Assembly: GCF_012726235.1 (NCBI RefSeq)
Contig: NZ_JAASAH010000014.1
Span: forward strand, 104,636-168,635
Length of the DNA: 64,000 bases
Direction: 5' to 3'
DNA from: Streptomyces sp. HNM0574
GTDB lineage: Bacteria; Actinomycetota; Actinomycetes; Streptomycetales; Streptomycetaceae
Part shown: positions 1-9,166 of the stretch, piece after piece
Position numbering within the stretch: the first letter of the stretch is position 1
Layout: each line of letters starts with the position of its first letter
Notes under the pieces: model-generated
Database searches by the model: none
Told to the model about the DNA's origin: nothing
What the model saw: only the letters and a program-made list of their open reading frames with translations
Translations under genes and position numbers: made by a program

Positions 1-39
1 GGCCGGTCGCACACCGGCTGACGAAAGGTCACCCCAGCC

Positions 40-603
40 ATGCCCCAGCACCCCTCGGCCTTCGACGAGTTGGACCGGAGGATCGTCGCGGCGCTCACCG
101 CGAACGCCAGGACCAGCTTCGCGGAGATCGGTACGGCGGTCGGCCTCTCGGCCACCGCGGTCAAGCGCCGGGTGGACCGGCTGCGGGAGACGGGAGTGAT
201 CACGGGGTTCACGGCCACCGTCCGGCCCGCCGCACTGGGCTGGCGCACCGAGGCGTACATCGAGGTGTACTGCGACAGCGCGGCGCCGCCCCGGCGGCTG
301 GCCGAGGTCGTGCGGGACTACCCGGAGATCACCGCCGCGATGACGGTCTCGGGCCCGGCCGACGCGCTGCTGCACGTCCGCGCCACCGACGTGGGGCACT
401 TCGAGGAGGTGCTGGAGCGGATCAGGGCGGAGCCCTTCATCCGCAAGACCATCAGCTACATGGTCCTCTCCCACCTGCTGCCGGACAGCCCCGAGGCGGG
501 AGCCGTCGGCCAGGCCCCGCGCACGGTGACCGACCCGGCCGGGACCGGTCCGGACCCGGGTACGGTGACCGGCCCCGTGGACGGCGCACGACCTTTGCGG
601 TGA
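40..603 (+). CDS. Lrp/AsnC family transcriptional regulator
   Basis: A 187-residue protein with an N-terminal winged helix-turn-helix (about residues 8-55, starting FDELDRRIVAALTANART, with the recognition helix region LSATAVKRRVDRL) and a C-terminal RAM/AsnC ligand domain (about 65-150). The last 35 residues are a Pro/Gly/Thr-rich tail beyond the usual 150-residue family length. Lrp proteins bind amino acids and control their metabolism. It lies directly upstream of, and on the same strand as, ddaH-rocD, so control of arginine/ornithine catabolism is the natural inference. An inverted repeat lies in the intervening gap. Confidence 0.88.
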   Translation: MPQHPSAFDELDRRIVAALTANARTSFAEIGTAVGLSATAVKRRVDRLRETGVITGFTATVRPAALGWRTEAYIEVYCDSAAPPRRLAEVVRDYPEITAAMTVSGPADALLHVRATDVGHFEEVLERIRAEPFIRKTISYMVLSHLLPDSPEAGAVGQAPRTVTDPAGTGPDPGTVTGPVDGARPLR

Positions 604-645
604 ACTGCCGCCGCACGCAGCATTCCTGCGCCAACACGCAGTAAT

Positions 646-681
646 CGGATCTTGTTCAGCCGATCCGCCGCTTCCTACCGT
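646..681 (+). promoter_or_regulatory. Candidate ddaH promoter with inverted repeat
   Basis: Hexamers TTGTTC (652-657) and TACCGT (676-681) are 18 nt apart. The inverted repeat CGGATC (646-651) and GATCCG (662-667) brackets the -35 hexamer. It could be the operator of the upstream Lrp-type regulator; this is inference from position only. Confidence 0.35.
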
Positions 682-772
682 TGAAGGCACCGCCGGTCGC
701 CCCGACCGGGCGGTCCCCGCCGGACCGTCCCCGCACGGCCCCGGCCCCCGCCGGACACGGAGGAACGCCGCT

Positions 773-1585
773 GTGCCCCCGACGCGTACCCAGCGCCCCA
801 GGCGCTATCTGCTCTGCCCGCCCCGGTACTTCGCCGTCGAGTACTCGATCAACCCGTGGATGCGCGAGGACGCTCCCGTCGACACCGCGCTCGCCCAGCG
901 GCAGTGGGAGGCGCTGACCGAGGCGTACCGCGCGCACGGCCACGCGCTGGAGTTCGCCGAACCCGTGCCGGGCCTGCCCGACATGGTCTTCGCGGCCAAC
1001 GGGGCGGTGGTCGTCGACGGCCGCGTCCTCGGCTCCCGCTTCCACGCCGAGCAGCGCCGCCCGGAGGCCGCGGCCTACCAGTCGTGGTTCAAGGCGGCCG
1101 GTTTCGGCGTCCATGTTCCGGAGTCGGTCTGCGAGGGCGAGGGCGATCTCGTACCGGCGGGCCGGTTCCTGCTCGCGGGTACGGGCTTCCGCACGACGCG
1201 GGCCGCGCACCGGGAGGCGCAGGAGTACCTCGGCGTGCCCGTGATCGGCCTCCAGCTGACCGATCCGTACTTCTACCACCTCGACACCGCGCTGTTCACC
1301 CTCGACGAGGAGAACATCGCCTACCACCCGCCCGCTTTCTCGCCCGGGAGCCGTGAGGTGCTGCGCCGCCTCTTCCCGGACGCGGTGACCGCGACCCGTC
1401 AGGACGCCCTGGCCTTCGGCCTCAACTCGGTGTCCGACGGGCGGCACGTGTTCGTCGCGCCCGGCGCCCGGGACCTGATCGCCGCCCTCACCGACCGCGG
1501 ATACGTCCCCGTTCCCGTCGACCTGTCGGAGTTCCACAAGGCCGGCGGCGGGATCAAGTGCTGCACTCAGGAGATCCGTTCATGA
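773..1585 (+). CDS. ddaH: Dimethylarginine dimethylaminohydrolase (DDAH family)
   Basis: A 270-residue guanidino-group-modifying enzyme. DDAH hydrolyses N-methylated arginines to citrulline plus methylamines. It starts at GTG 773 behind GGAGG (759-763). Family features visible are the early FAANGAVV segment, the general-base histidine in FYHLDT (His169), and the C-terminal nucleophile region GGIKCCTQE with Cys263/Cys264. The stop codon overlaps the ATG of the ornithine aminotransferase gene (TCATGA), so the two are translationally coupled. Together they suggest an arginine-derivative/ornithine catabolic unit. A related arginine deiminase-fold hydrolase activity cannot be excluded from sequence alone. 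Confidence 0.87.
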   Translation: MPPTRTQRPRRYLLCPPRYFAVEYSINPWMREDAPVDTALAQRQWEALTEAYRAHGHALEFAEPVPGLPDMVFAANGAVVVDGRVLGSRFHAEQRRPEAAAYQSWFKAAGFGVHVPESVCEGEGDLVPAGRFLLAGTGFRTTRAAHREAQEYLGVPVIGLQLTDPYFYHLDTALFTLDEENIAYHPPAFSPGSREVLRRLFPDAVTATRQDALAFGLNSVSDGRHVFVAPGARDLIAALTDRGYVPVPVDLSEFHKAGGGIKCCTQEIRS

Positions 1586-2838
1586 ACGCACCCACCGGTA
1601 CCCACAGCGCTCCCGCCTCCTCCCCCGCCCCGTCCGCCTCCCGCTCCTCGCAGGCGCTGATCCGCGCCGAGGAGCCGGTGCTCGCGCACAACTACCACCC
1701 GCTGCCGGTGGTCGTGGCCCGCGCCGAGGGGGTGTGGCTGGAGGACGTCGAGGGGCGCCGCTACATCGACATGCTCGCGGGCTACTCGGCACTCAACTTC
1801 GGCCACCGGCACCCGGTGCTCACCGAGGCCGCGCACCGCCAGCTGGACGCGCTGACGCTGACCTCCCGCGCCTTCCACAACGACCGGCTGGCCGGCTTCG
1901 CCGAGCGCCTGGCCGCGCTCACCGGGCAGGACATGGTGCTGCCGATGAACACCGGCGCCGAGGCCGTCGAGAGCGCGGTGAAGCTGGCCCGCAAGTGGGC
2001 GTACGACGTGAAGGGCGTCCCGCGCGACCGGGCCACGATCGTCGTCGCCGACGGCAACTTCCACGGCCGGACGACGACCATCGTCAGCTTCTCCGGAGAC
2101 CCCGAGGCCCGGGAGGGCTTCGGCCCGTTCACGCCCGGCTTCCGCAGCGTCCCGTACAACGACCTGGCGGCGCTGGAGGCCGCGATCGACGAGACCACCG
2201 CGGCGGTCCTGATCGAGCCGATCCAGGGCGAGGCCGGGGTGCTCATCCCGGACGAGGGCTACCTGACCGGCGTACGGGAGCTGACCCGGCGCGCGAACTG
2301 TCTGTTCCTCGCCGACGAGATCCAGTCGGGCCTGGGCCGCACGGGCCGCACCCTCGCCTGCGACCACGAGTCCGTACGGCCCGACCTGGTGGTCCTGGCC
2401 AAGGCGCTCGGCGGCGGCATCGTGCCCGTCTCCGCCGTGGTCGGGCGGCGCGAGGTGCTCGGGGTGCTGCACCCGGGCGAGCACGGTTCGACCTTCGGCG
2501 GGAACCCGCTGGCTGCGGCCGTGGGCACGGCCGTGCTGGGGCTGCTGGAGACCGGCGAGTTCCAGCGCCGCGCCGCCGAGCTGGGCGAGGTGCTGCGGGA
2601 GGGGCTGACCGGGCTGGTCGGCGAGGGCGTGACGGCGTTCCGCTCGCGGGGGCTGTGGGCCGGCGTGGACGTCGACCCGTCGCTCGGCACCGGGCGGGAG
2701 ATCAGCGAGCGGCTGATGCGGGAGGGCGTCCTGGTCAAGGACACCCACGGCTCGACGATCCGGCTCGCCCCGCCGCTGACCATCACCCGCGAGGAGCTGG
2801 AGATCTCGCTCGCCGCGCTCCGTAAGGTCCTCGGCTAG
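1582..2838 (+). CDS. rocD: Ornithine aminotransferase (RocD)
   Basis: A 418-residue class III, PLP-dependent aminotransferase. It converts ornithine and 2-oxoglutarate to glutamate-5-semialdehyde and glutamate. The ATG at 1582 is preferred over the earlier in-frame GTG at 1558 because CAGGAG precedes it and it overlaps the ddaH stop. Visible family signs are MNTGAEAVESAVKLARKW (cofactor phosphate region), FLADEIQSGLGRTG (Asp contacting the pyridine nitrogen) and the Schiff-base lysine in LAKALGGGIVP (Lys274). Length is normal for the family. A strong hairpin follows the gene. Confidence 0.93.
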   Translation: MNAPTGTHSAPASSPAPSASRSSQALIRAEEPVLAHNYHPLPVVVARAEGVWLEDVEGRRYIDMLAGYSALNFGHRHPVLTEAAHRQLDALTLTSRAFHNDRLAGFAERLAALTGQDMVLPMNTGAEAVESAVKLARKWAYDVKGVPRDRATIVVADGNFHGRTTTIVSFSGDPEAREGFGPFTPGFRSVPYNDLAALEAAIDETTAAVLIEPIQGEAGVLIPDEGYLTGVRELTRRANCLFLADEIQSGLGRTGRTLACDHESVRPDLVVLAKALGGGIVPVSAVVGRREVLGVLHPGEHGSTFGGNPLAAAVGTAVLGLLETGEFQRRAAELGEVLREGLTGLVGEGVTAFRSRGLWAGVDVDPSLGTGREISERLMREGVLVKDTHGSTIRLAPPLTITREELEISLAALRKVLG

Positions 2839-2880
2839 GCCCGCGCGCAGGGGGGCGCCCCGAACAGCAGTGCCCCGTTT

Positions 2881-2924
2881 CGGCGCCCCGGTCCGGCTCC
2901 CTCGCGAGCGGGACCGGGGCGCCG
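2881..2924 (+). terminator. Rho-independent-type hairpin after rocD
   Basis: The 14-bp perfect stem CGGCGCCCCGGTCC (2881-2894) pairs with 2911-2924, with a second small hairpin in the loop. It ends the ddaH-rocD transcript. Confidence 0.7.
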
Positions 2925-3032
2925 CTTTCGTGGGGCACGGCGCGGTGGGCGTGCGTACGATGTGGCCAGTCCCGCCACCAGGCGGCACGCGCCGACCCGC
3001 GGCACGCGAGTGGACACATCTCGGAGTGGCTT

Positions 3033-3887
3033 ATGCCCCGGCGCCGTCCGGACCAGCCCGCGAGCACCGACGACCTGCTGAGCCGGCTCGGACGGCTCAC
3101 CTCACAGGCCAGGCAGGGTGTGGAGCTCCAGCGGGCCCGGGTCGAGCTGGCCGAGGTGCTCCAGCGGGAGATGCTCCCCGGGAAGCTGCCCGAACTGCCG
3201 GGCCTGCGGGTCGCCGCGCGGTACACCCCGGCACGGGACGGGCTGGACATCGGGGGCGACTGGTACGACTGCTTCGCGCTGCCCGACGGCTCCCTCGGGT
3301 TCACCATCGGTGACGTGCAGGGGCACGACGTCGAGGCCGCCGCGTTCATGGGACAGATCCGGATCGGGCTGCGCGCCGTCGCCTCGACCGCGCCGGACGC
3401 CGACCCGGGCGAGGTCCTCGGCCGGGCCAACGACCTGCTCCAGTCCGGCGCCGACGACCTCTTCGCGACGTGCAGCTTCTACCGCTTCGACCCCGTCAGA
3501 CGGGTGCTGGAGAGCGCGCGGGCCGGGCACATAGCCACCGTCTGGGCCACCGTCGACGGCCGGTACGGCACCGACGAGGACGAGGGCGGGCTGCCGCTCG
3601 GCATCCAGCCCGGCGAGACGTACCCGGTGACGCGGCGTGAACTGACCACCCCGGGCGCGGTGGTGCTGCTGACCGACGGGGTGGTCGAGGGGCCCTCGTT
3701 CCCGCTGGAGGAGGGCATCGAGCGGGTGGCGCGGGTCGTCGCCTCGCTGCCCGGCGGCGACCCGGACGAGCTGGCCTCGGAGGTGATGACGGTGGCCGAG
3801 CACACGGGGCACTCCGACGACGCCGCCGTCCTGGTCCTCCGCCACGACCTCGGGCCCCGCGAGGGCCCGCACCCCGCGGGCGCGTGA
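3033..3887 (+). CDS. SpoIIE-type PP2C serine/threonine phosphatase
   Basis: A 284-residue soluble phosphatase. The catalytic PPM/SpoIIE domain starts around residue 45 (EVLQREMLPGKLPELPGL) and has the metal-binding motifs DIGGDWYD, FTIGDVQGHD and LLTDGVVE, plus the C-terminal SDDAAVLVLR. A short helical N-terminus replaces the PAS, GAF or kinase modules found in many Streptomyces relatives. The family usually dephosphorylates anti-sigma-factor antagonists, but no such partner lies nearby, so the substrate is unknown. The start is ATG 3033 with GGAG upstream. Confidence 0.9.
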   Translation: MPRRRPDQPASTDDLLSRLGRLTSQARQGVELQRARVELAEVLQREMLPGKLPELPGLRVAARYTPARDGLDIGGDWYDCFALPDGSLGFTIGDVQGHDVEAAAFMGQIRIGLRAVASTAPDADPGEVLGRANDLLQSGADDLFATCSFYRFDPVRRVLESARAGHIATVWATVDGRYGTDEDEGGLPLGIQPGETYPVTRRELTTPGAVVLLTDGVVEGPSFPLEEGIERVARVVASLPGGDPDELASEVMTVAEHTGHSDDAAVLVLRHDLGPREGPHPAGA

Positions 3888-3954
3888 GGCCGGGGCGGCG
3901 CGGCGCGCGTGTCACGGGTGGGTGAAGGGCCGGTGAACGGGTCTGATAGCTGCT

Positions 3955-4944
3955 GTGCTGCGCTCCGTTGATTACCGACGTCAGGCCATGGCCCTGCTCC
4001 GCGTGCTCGCGGTGGCCGCGGGCTACTACGCGGCGGGCCGGATCGGCCTGCTCCGCCAGGTGGCGGTCGAGGGGGCGGTGGTCACGCCGCTGTGGCCGGC
4101 CACCGGGGTCGCGCTGGCGTGCCTGCTGTGGATGGGCACCCGGATCTGGCCGGGCATCGCGCTCGGCGCCCTGGGCGTCATCGCGACGATCGCCTCGGTC
4201 GACCTGAACTCCGTCTTCCTCCTGATGGGCAACACCCTGGCCCCGGTGTGCTCGTACCTGATGCTCCAGTACGCGGGCTTCCGCACCGCGCTGGACCGGG
4301 TGCGGGACGGGGTGGCGCTGGTCTTCCTCGGCGCGCTCGGCGGGATGCTGATCAGCGCCACGGTCGCGACCTGCCTGCTGGTGCTGGACGCCAAGCTCCC
4401 GCTGGAGTCGTTCGGCCCGGTGTGGACGGCGTGGTGGGTGGGCGACGCGATGGGCGTGCTGGTGTTCACGCCGCTGCTGCTGGTGCTGCGCCGCATCCGG
4501 CTGCCGCGTACCGCCCGGAGGTGGGCGGAGGCGGTGGCGCTGGTGGTCGTCGCGGTGCCGCTGACGCTGGTGGCGACGCGGAGTTCCCTCGGGCTGCTCT
4601 TCCTCGTCTTCCCGCTGCTGATCTGGGCGGCTCTGCGGTTCCAGCTCGCCGGGAGCGCGCCGTGCGCGCTGCTGGTCTCGGGCGCGGGCGTGTGGGCGGC
4701 GACGGACCACGCGGGGCCGTTCTCCGGGCTGAGCCTGATGCAGGGGATGGTCACGCTGCAGGCGCTGAACGGGTCGGCCGCGCTGACGGCGCTGCTGCTG
4801 GCCGCCGTGGTCACCGAACAGGCCAACATGCGGGCCCGGATCGAGGACGCGTGCCAGGAACTGGCCGAGGTGGTCGAGCGCCTGGCCCCCGAGGAGAACC
4901 CGGACCGGTGGCGGGTACGCGGCCGCGGCGGCTCCGAGGGCTGA
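3955..4944 (+). CDS. MASE1-domain integral membrane protein
   Basis: A 329-residue protein made almost entirely of hydrophobic helices (about eight segments, roughly residues 12-285) with a short hydrophilic C-terminus (EACQELAEVVERL). The pattern and phrases such as GYYAAGRIGLL and VTPLWPATGVALACLLW fit the MASE1 sensory membrane domain. MASE1 is normally fused to a histidine kinase, GGDEF or phosphatase domain; none follows here, so it is a stand-alone sensor-like protein. It sits just after a SpoIIE phosphatase gene (67 nt), which could provide the missing output, but this is speculative. The start is uncertain between GTG 3955 and ATG 3988. Confidence 0.75.
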   Translation: MLRSVDYRRQAMALLRVLAVAAGYYAAGRIGLLRQVAVEGAVVTPLWPATGVALACLLWMGTRIWPGIALGALGVIATIASVDLNSVFLLMGNTLAPVCSYLMLQYAGFRTALDRVRDGVALVFLGALGGMLISATVATCLLVLDAKLPLESFGPVWTAWWVGDAMGVLVFTPLLLVLRRIRLPRTARRWAEAVALVVVAVPLTLVATRSSLGLLFLVFPLLIWAALRFQLAGSAPCALLVSGAGVWAATDHAGPFSGLSLMQGMVTLQALNGSAALTALLLAAVVTEQANMRARIEDACQELAEVVERLAPEENPDRWRVRGRGGSEG

Positions 4945-5009
4945 CGGGCCGTCCCCGGCGCCCCGGAAAAGGGTTTGATGGACGTGCGGCCGGGCCGGAC
5001 ACTCTGCTC

Positions 5010-6338
5010 ATGACGGAAACCGAAGCGCACCGTCCCGGGCCCGGCGGGCCCGTGCTGCGCCCGTTACGGCACCGCCCCTTCCGGTGGCTCGCCGTCGGGG
5101 GCACGCTGACCCGGCTGGCGAACGCGATGGCGCCGATCGCCCTGGCCTTCGCGGTGCTCGACCTGACCGGCTCCGCCGTGGACGTCGGCATCGTCGTGGG
5201 CGGGCGCTCGGTGGCGACGATCGCGCTGGTGCTGTTCGGCGGGCTGCTGGCGGACCGGCTGAGCAAGTCGCTGCTGCTGTGCGGTTCGAGCCTGGTCGCC
5301 GCGGGGGTGCAGGGCGCGGTCGCGGTGCTGCTGCTGACGGACAGCGCCTCGCTCGGGGTGCTGCTCTTCCTCAGCGTGGTCAACGGCGCGGTGGCGGCGG
5401 TCGCGATGCCCGCGTCGACGTCCCTGGTCCCGCAGACGGTCCCGAGGGACGAGCTGCGCCCGGCGAACGCGGTGACCCGGATGGGCATCAACACCGGGAT
5501 GATCGTGGGCGCTTCGCTCGGCGGTCTGATCACCGCGGCGTTCAGCCCGGGCTGGGGCCTGGCGGGGAACGCCCTGGTGTTCGGGCTCGCGGCGCTGGCC
5601 TACCGGGGCGTGCGGGTGGCGGCGCAGCCGCGTGGCGCCGGGGTTCCGGGCGGGGAGGACGGCGCGCGTCCCGGGCCGCTGCGGGAACTGCGGGACGGCT
5701 GGCGGGAGTTCACCTCGCGGACCTGGGTGTGGGTCGTCGTGGTGCAGTTCTTCGTGGTCAACGCGGTCACCGCGGGCGGCATCCAGGTGCTCGGGCCCGC
5801 GCTCGCCAACACCACGTACGGGCGCACCGCCTGGGGTTTCGTGCTGGCCACGCAGATGCTGGGCGCGCTCGTCGGCGGCTTCGTCGTCGGCCGCTCGCGC
5901 TCGCGGCACGCGCTGCGGATCGGGGTCGCCGTGGTCGCGCTGGACGCGCTGCCGCTGCTGGCGCTCGCCGAGTCGGCGCCGCTCGCGCTGCTGCTGGTGG
6001 CGATGTTCGTGAACGGGCTGGCGCTGGAGCAGTTCGGCGTCGCCTGGGATCTGTCGCTCCAGGAGAACGTCCCCGCCGACCGGCTGGCCCGGGTCTACTC
6101 GTACGACATGCTGGGCTCGATCCTGGCGCTGCCCGTCGGGGAGATGTCGGCCGGTCTGCTCGCCGAGCGCTTCGGCCACCGGGCCACGCTCCTCGGCGGC
6201 GTCTGCCTCGTCGTGGCGGCCACCGGCCTGGCCCTGTGCAGCCGCTCGGTGCGCGCCCTCACCACGAGCCCGGGCCACCCGGCGGACACGGGCCCGGCCG
6301 CCCCGCGGGACGTCCCGCCGGCGTCGCCTTCCGCCTAG
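5010..6338 (+). CDS. MFS transporter (putative exporter)
   Basis: A 442-residue protein with about 12 predicted transmembrane helices. The frame is open far upstream, but ATG 5010 (MTETEAHR) follows the end of the MASE1 gene and is the sensible start. The region LFGGLLADRLSKS corresponds to the MFS loop 2-3 motif (GxLaDrxGrk-like). NAVTRMGINTGMIVGASLGG resembles the macrolide/enterobactin exporter branch of MFS. Substrate unknown; drug or metabolite export is a family-level guess. Confidence 0.88.
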   Translation: MTETEAHRPGPGGPVLRPLRHRPFRWLAVGGTLTRLANAMAPIALAFAVLDLTGSAVDVGIVVGGRSVATIALVLFGGLLADRLSKSLLLCGSSLVAAGVQGAVAVLLLTDSASLGVLLFLSVVNGAVAAVAMPASTSLVPQTVPRDELRPANAVTRMGINTGMIVGASLGGLITAAFSPGWGLAGNALVFGLAALAYRGVRVAAQPRGAGVPGGEDGARPGPLRELRDGWREFTSRTWVWVVVVQFFVVNAVTAGGIQVLGPALANTTYGRTAWGFVLATQMLGALVGGFVVGRSRSRHALRIGVAVVALDALPLLALAESAPLALLLVAMFVNGLALEQFGVAWDLSLQENVPADRLARVYSYDMLGSILALPVGEMSAGLLAERFGHRATLLGGVCLVVAATGLALCSRSVRALTTSPGHPADTGPAAPRDVPPASPSA

Positions 6339-6369
6339 CGGTCGCCGGCGGGAGGCGGGCTGCCGGTTT

Positions 6370-6400
6370 TGGTCCTACCACTGCTGGTGTGTGACATAGT
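6370..6400 (+). promoter_or_regulatory. FadR/LldR-type operator at promoter of GntR regulator gene
   Basis: TGGTCCTACCA (6370-6380) matches the FadR-subfamily consensus TNGTNNNACNA and sits at the -35 position of a promoter with -10 hexamer CATAGT (6395-6400). The same element is found in the lctP-lutA gap, which implies autoregulation. Confidence 0.6.
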
Positions 6401-6460
6401 TTCCCGCGAGTCCGGAGTGGTGAACGGGGCCAGCTCCGCCGAGTCAGGGAGTGGTGACGG

Positions 6461-7189
6461 ATGCCTGTCGAGTGGCGGCCCGTGCGGCAGTCCCGCACGC
6501 ACGAGCTGGTGCTGGAGAGCATCGAGGAGCGGGTTCTCGCGGGCGACTTGAAGGCCGGGGACCGGCTGCCGCCGGAGCGCGAGCTCGCCCCCGTCCTCGG
6601 CGTCAGCCGCTCGGCGCTCCGCGAGGCCCTGCGCGTACTGGAGACCATCGGCGTCCTCACGGCGCAGGCCGGCCGGGGCCCGGACGCGGGCGCGCGGATC
6701 ACGCTCAACCCGGACGACGCGCTCGGCCGCCTGCTGCGCCTGCACTTCGCGCTCGGCAGCTACAGCCTGGAGGACGTGCTGGAGGCGCGGGTCACCCTGG
6801 AGCGCTCCAGCTTCCAGGCCGCCGCCGAGCACGCCTCGGCCGAGGACCTCGACGAGGCGGAGGAACTGGTCGCGCGGATGGCCGAACCGGACGTCTCCCC
6901 GGTCGAGTTCAACGATCTGGACACCCGGTTCCACGTCCGGATCGCCCGCGGCTCCGGCAACGAGCTGACGTCGACGCTCACTTCGGCCGTCCGCGAGTCC
7001 GTCCGCCCGCTGATCCTGCGCGCGCTGGAGGCGGCCGAGGACTGGCCGGCCACCGCCCGCGCGCTCAACGCCGAGCACAAGGAGCTGCTGCGGCTGCTGC
7101 GTTCGGGCAAGGGAGTGCGCGCGGCGGCGCTGGTCGAGAAGCACATCCGCGGGCTGCACGGCACCCTCGTCCCGGCGTCCGGGGACTGA
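6461..7189 (+). CDS. GntR/FadR-family regulator, probable lactate-utilisation regulator (LldR-like)
   Basis: A 242-residue regulator. The N-terminal GntR winged helix (about 10-75: AGDRLPPERELAPVLGVSRSALREALRVLE) is followed by a helical FCD ligand domain (about 95-230) with DTRFHVRIARGSGN, typical of metal/carboxylate-binding FCD proteins. It ends 15 bp from the convergent lactate permease gene, and TGGTCnnACCA-type sites lie in its own promoter and between lctP and lutA. Repression of lactate genes relieved by lactate is therefore inferred from context and family precedent (LldR). Confidence 0.88.
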   Translation: MPVEWRPVRQSRTHELVLESIEERVLAGDLKAGDRLPPERELAPVLGVSRSALREALRVLETIGVLTAQAGRGPDAGARITLNPDDALGRLLRLHFALGSYSLEDVLEARVTLERSSFQAAAEHASAEDLDEAEELVARMAEPDVSPVEFNDLDTRFHVRIARGSGNELTSTLTSAVRESVRPLILRALEAAEDWPATARALNAEHKELLRLLRSGKGVRAAALVEKHIRGLHGTLVPASGD

Positions 7190-7204
7190 GCCCCGCGCCC
7201 CGGT

Positions 7205-8887
7205 TCAGGGCAGCATCCAGGCGAGGACGGGCCTCGACTGGAGCAGGACCAGTACGCACAGCACGGCGAGCATCGCGAGGCTGTAGCCCGCGACGCGGCG
7301 CAGCAACAGGCCCTCGGAGCCCGGCTGTCCGACGGCCGTGGCCGCGATCGTCAGGTTCTGCGGGCTGACGAGCTTGCCGACGACGCCGCCCGAGGTGTTG
7401 GCGGCGACGAGCAGCGCGGGGTCGATGCCGGCGGCCTTGCCCGCGGTCTGCTGGAGCGTGGCGAACAGCGCGTTGGCGGAGGTGTCGGAGCCGGTGACGG
7501 CGGTGCCGAGCCAGCCGAGGGTCGGGGAGAGCAGCGCGAACAGGCCGCCCGTCCCGGCGAGCCAGACGCCGATGGCGACGGTCTGCCCGGACTGGTTCAT
7601 CACGTACCCCAGCGCGAGCACGGTGGCGACGGTCGCGATCGACGTCCGCATTCGCACCACGGTGCCGGTGAAGGCGCGCAGCGCCGCGCGCGGGCCGAGC
7701 GGGAAGCGGCCGGCGTCGGCGGCCCGCGCGTACACGGCCGTCACGAGGAGCCCGGTGACCAGCAGCAGGGTGCCGGGGTTGCCGAGCACCTCCAGCGTGT
7801 AGACGGCGCTGTCCGCCGCCTCGCCGCCGCGCTCCAGCAGGTTGCCGTGCAGCCCGGGCCAGGGGAGTTCGACGTCGAGGACGCCGAGCGCGCGCGGCAC
7901 GTCCACCGGGCCCCACTCCAGCTTGGCGAGTCCGAAGACGGCGACGACCAGGACGTAGGGCAGCACCGCGAGGGTGACCCGGCGGGGCGTGAGCGGGCCG
8001 TCCCCGGCGGCGTCCGGGGTGCGCCGGTCCTCGGGGGTGCGCGGCGTCCAGACGCGGAGGGTGAGCACGGCGGCGGCGAAGCCGGCCAGCGCGGCGACGA
8101 CGTCGGTGAGTTCGTACGCGAAGTGGGAGGAGCACCAGTACTGGGCGAGCGCGAAGGCGGCCCCGGTGACCAGCGCGACGGGCCAGAGCTGGCGCAGCCC
8201 GCGCCGCCCGTCGACGATGACGAGCAGCAGCAGCGGCACGAACAGCGCGAGCAGCGGGCTCTGGCGGCCGATGACGGCGGCGATGTGCTCGGCGGGGATG
8301 CCGGTGAGGTTGCCCGCCGTGGTGACGGGGATGGCCATGGCGCCGAAGGCGACGGGCGCGGTGTTGGCGACGAGGACGGTGACGGCGGCCTTCACCGGGG
8401 GCAGCCCGAGCGCCAGCAGCATCGCGGCGGTGATGGCGACGGGGGCGCCGAACCCGGCGAGGGCCTCCAGGAGCCCGCCGAAGCAGAAGGCGACGAGCAT
8501 CGCCTGCACCCGCAGGTCACCGCGGCCGACGGCGCCGAAGGCGCGGCGCAGGTCCTCGAACCGGCCGCTGACGACGCCCAGTTCGTAGAACCAGATCGCG
8601 GTGACGACGATCCACATCACCGGGAACAGCCCGAAGACCAGGCCCTGCGAGGCGGAGAGCAGCCCGAGTCCGACGGGCATGCCGTAGCCGAGGACGGCGA
8701 CGAGCAGCGCGGCCGCGAGGGCACCGAGGGCGGACTGGAGGGCGCTGCGCCGGGCGGCCGTCAGCAGCGCGAAGAAGACCGCGAGCGGGACGAGGCCGAG
8801 CAGGGCCGTGGCGACGAGGCTGTCGCCGACGGCGCTCACGTCCGGGGTGTAGGCCGCGAGGACGGCCGGGGGTGCGGTGGCGGCCAC
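7205..8887 (-). CDS. lctP: L-lactate permease (LctP family)
   Basis: A 560-residue, very hydrophobic protein with about 13 or more membrane segments, the normal size for LctP/LldP proton-lactate symporters. Family segments visible are GGLLEALAGFGAPVAITAAML, LTLGWLGTAVTGSDTSANALF and GGVVGKLVSPQNLTIAATAVG. It is divergent from lutABC, across a 317-bp gap carrying two operators, and convergent with the GntR regulator. It imports lactate for the LutABC oxidase complex. Confidence 0.93.
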   Translation of the reverse strand: MAATAPPAVLAAYTPDVSAVGDSLVATALLGLVPLAVFFALLTAARRSALQSALGALAAALLVAVLGYGMPVGLGLLSASQGLVFGLFPVMWIVVTAIWFYELGVVSGRFEDLRRAFGAVGRGDLRVQAMLVAFCFGGLLEALAGFGAPVAITAAMLLALGLPPVKAAVTVLVANTAPVAFGAMAIPVTTAGNLTGIPAEHIAAVIGRQSPLLALFVPLLLLVIVDGRRGLRQLWPVALVTGAAFALAQYWCSSHFAYELTDVVAALAGFAAAVLTLRVWTPRTPEDRRTPDAAGDGPLTPRRVTLAVLPYVLVVAVFGLAKLEWGPVDVPRALGVLDVELPWPGLHGNLLERGGEAADSAVYTLEVLGNPGTLLLVTGLLVTAVYARAADAGRFPLGPRAALRAFTGTVVRMRTSIATVATVLALGYVMNQSGQTVAIGVWLAGTGGLFALLSPTLGWLGTAVTGSDTSANALFATLQQTAGKAAGIDPALLVAANTSGGVVGKLVSPQNLTIAATAVGQPGSEGLLLRRVAGYSLAMLAVLCVLVLLQSRPVLAWMLP

Positions 8888-8982
8888 AGGGGTGCTCCTC
8901 GTCGAGTGGCGCGCACGACGGCGCCCCCGGGACTGGACGGCTCCGGGGGTGTCGGCGCGGTGTGGCGGGCGAACGAGGACTC

Positions 8983-9025
8983 AGTAGCGCACCGAGCGAT
9001 GTCGCATGTCAATAAGGTCCGACCA
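8983..9025 (-). promoter_or_regulatory. lctP promoter with operator-like site
   Basis: On the minus strand TTGACA (9007-9012) and GCTACT (8983-8988) are 18 nt apart. Immediately upstream of the -35, AGGTCCGACCA (9015-9025) matches the FadR-type operator except for its first base. It lies about 100 bp from the lctP start, in the 317-bp lctP-lutA gap, which otherwise shows no coding signal. Confidence 0.6.
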
Positions 9026-9166
9026 AACTTTTTCACCGGAGACCGGGAGCCACCCTGCCTGCCCCGGCCTGCCGGGAAGGCGGTGGATCCCTTTGTTCAC
9101 GGGCTTCTTGGGCTTCCTCGGCGCCCTCGTAACGGGGCACTCGCGTCCGCCGGTCCGGCCCGTGGC

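Noticed and set aside
4092..5009. An N-terminal extension of the MFS gene by 306 codons
   Set aside because: It overlaps the MASE1 gene in another frame, is Arg/Gly-rich, and the MFS fold starts after ATG 5010.
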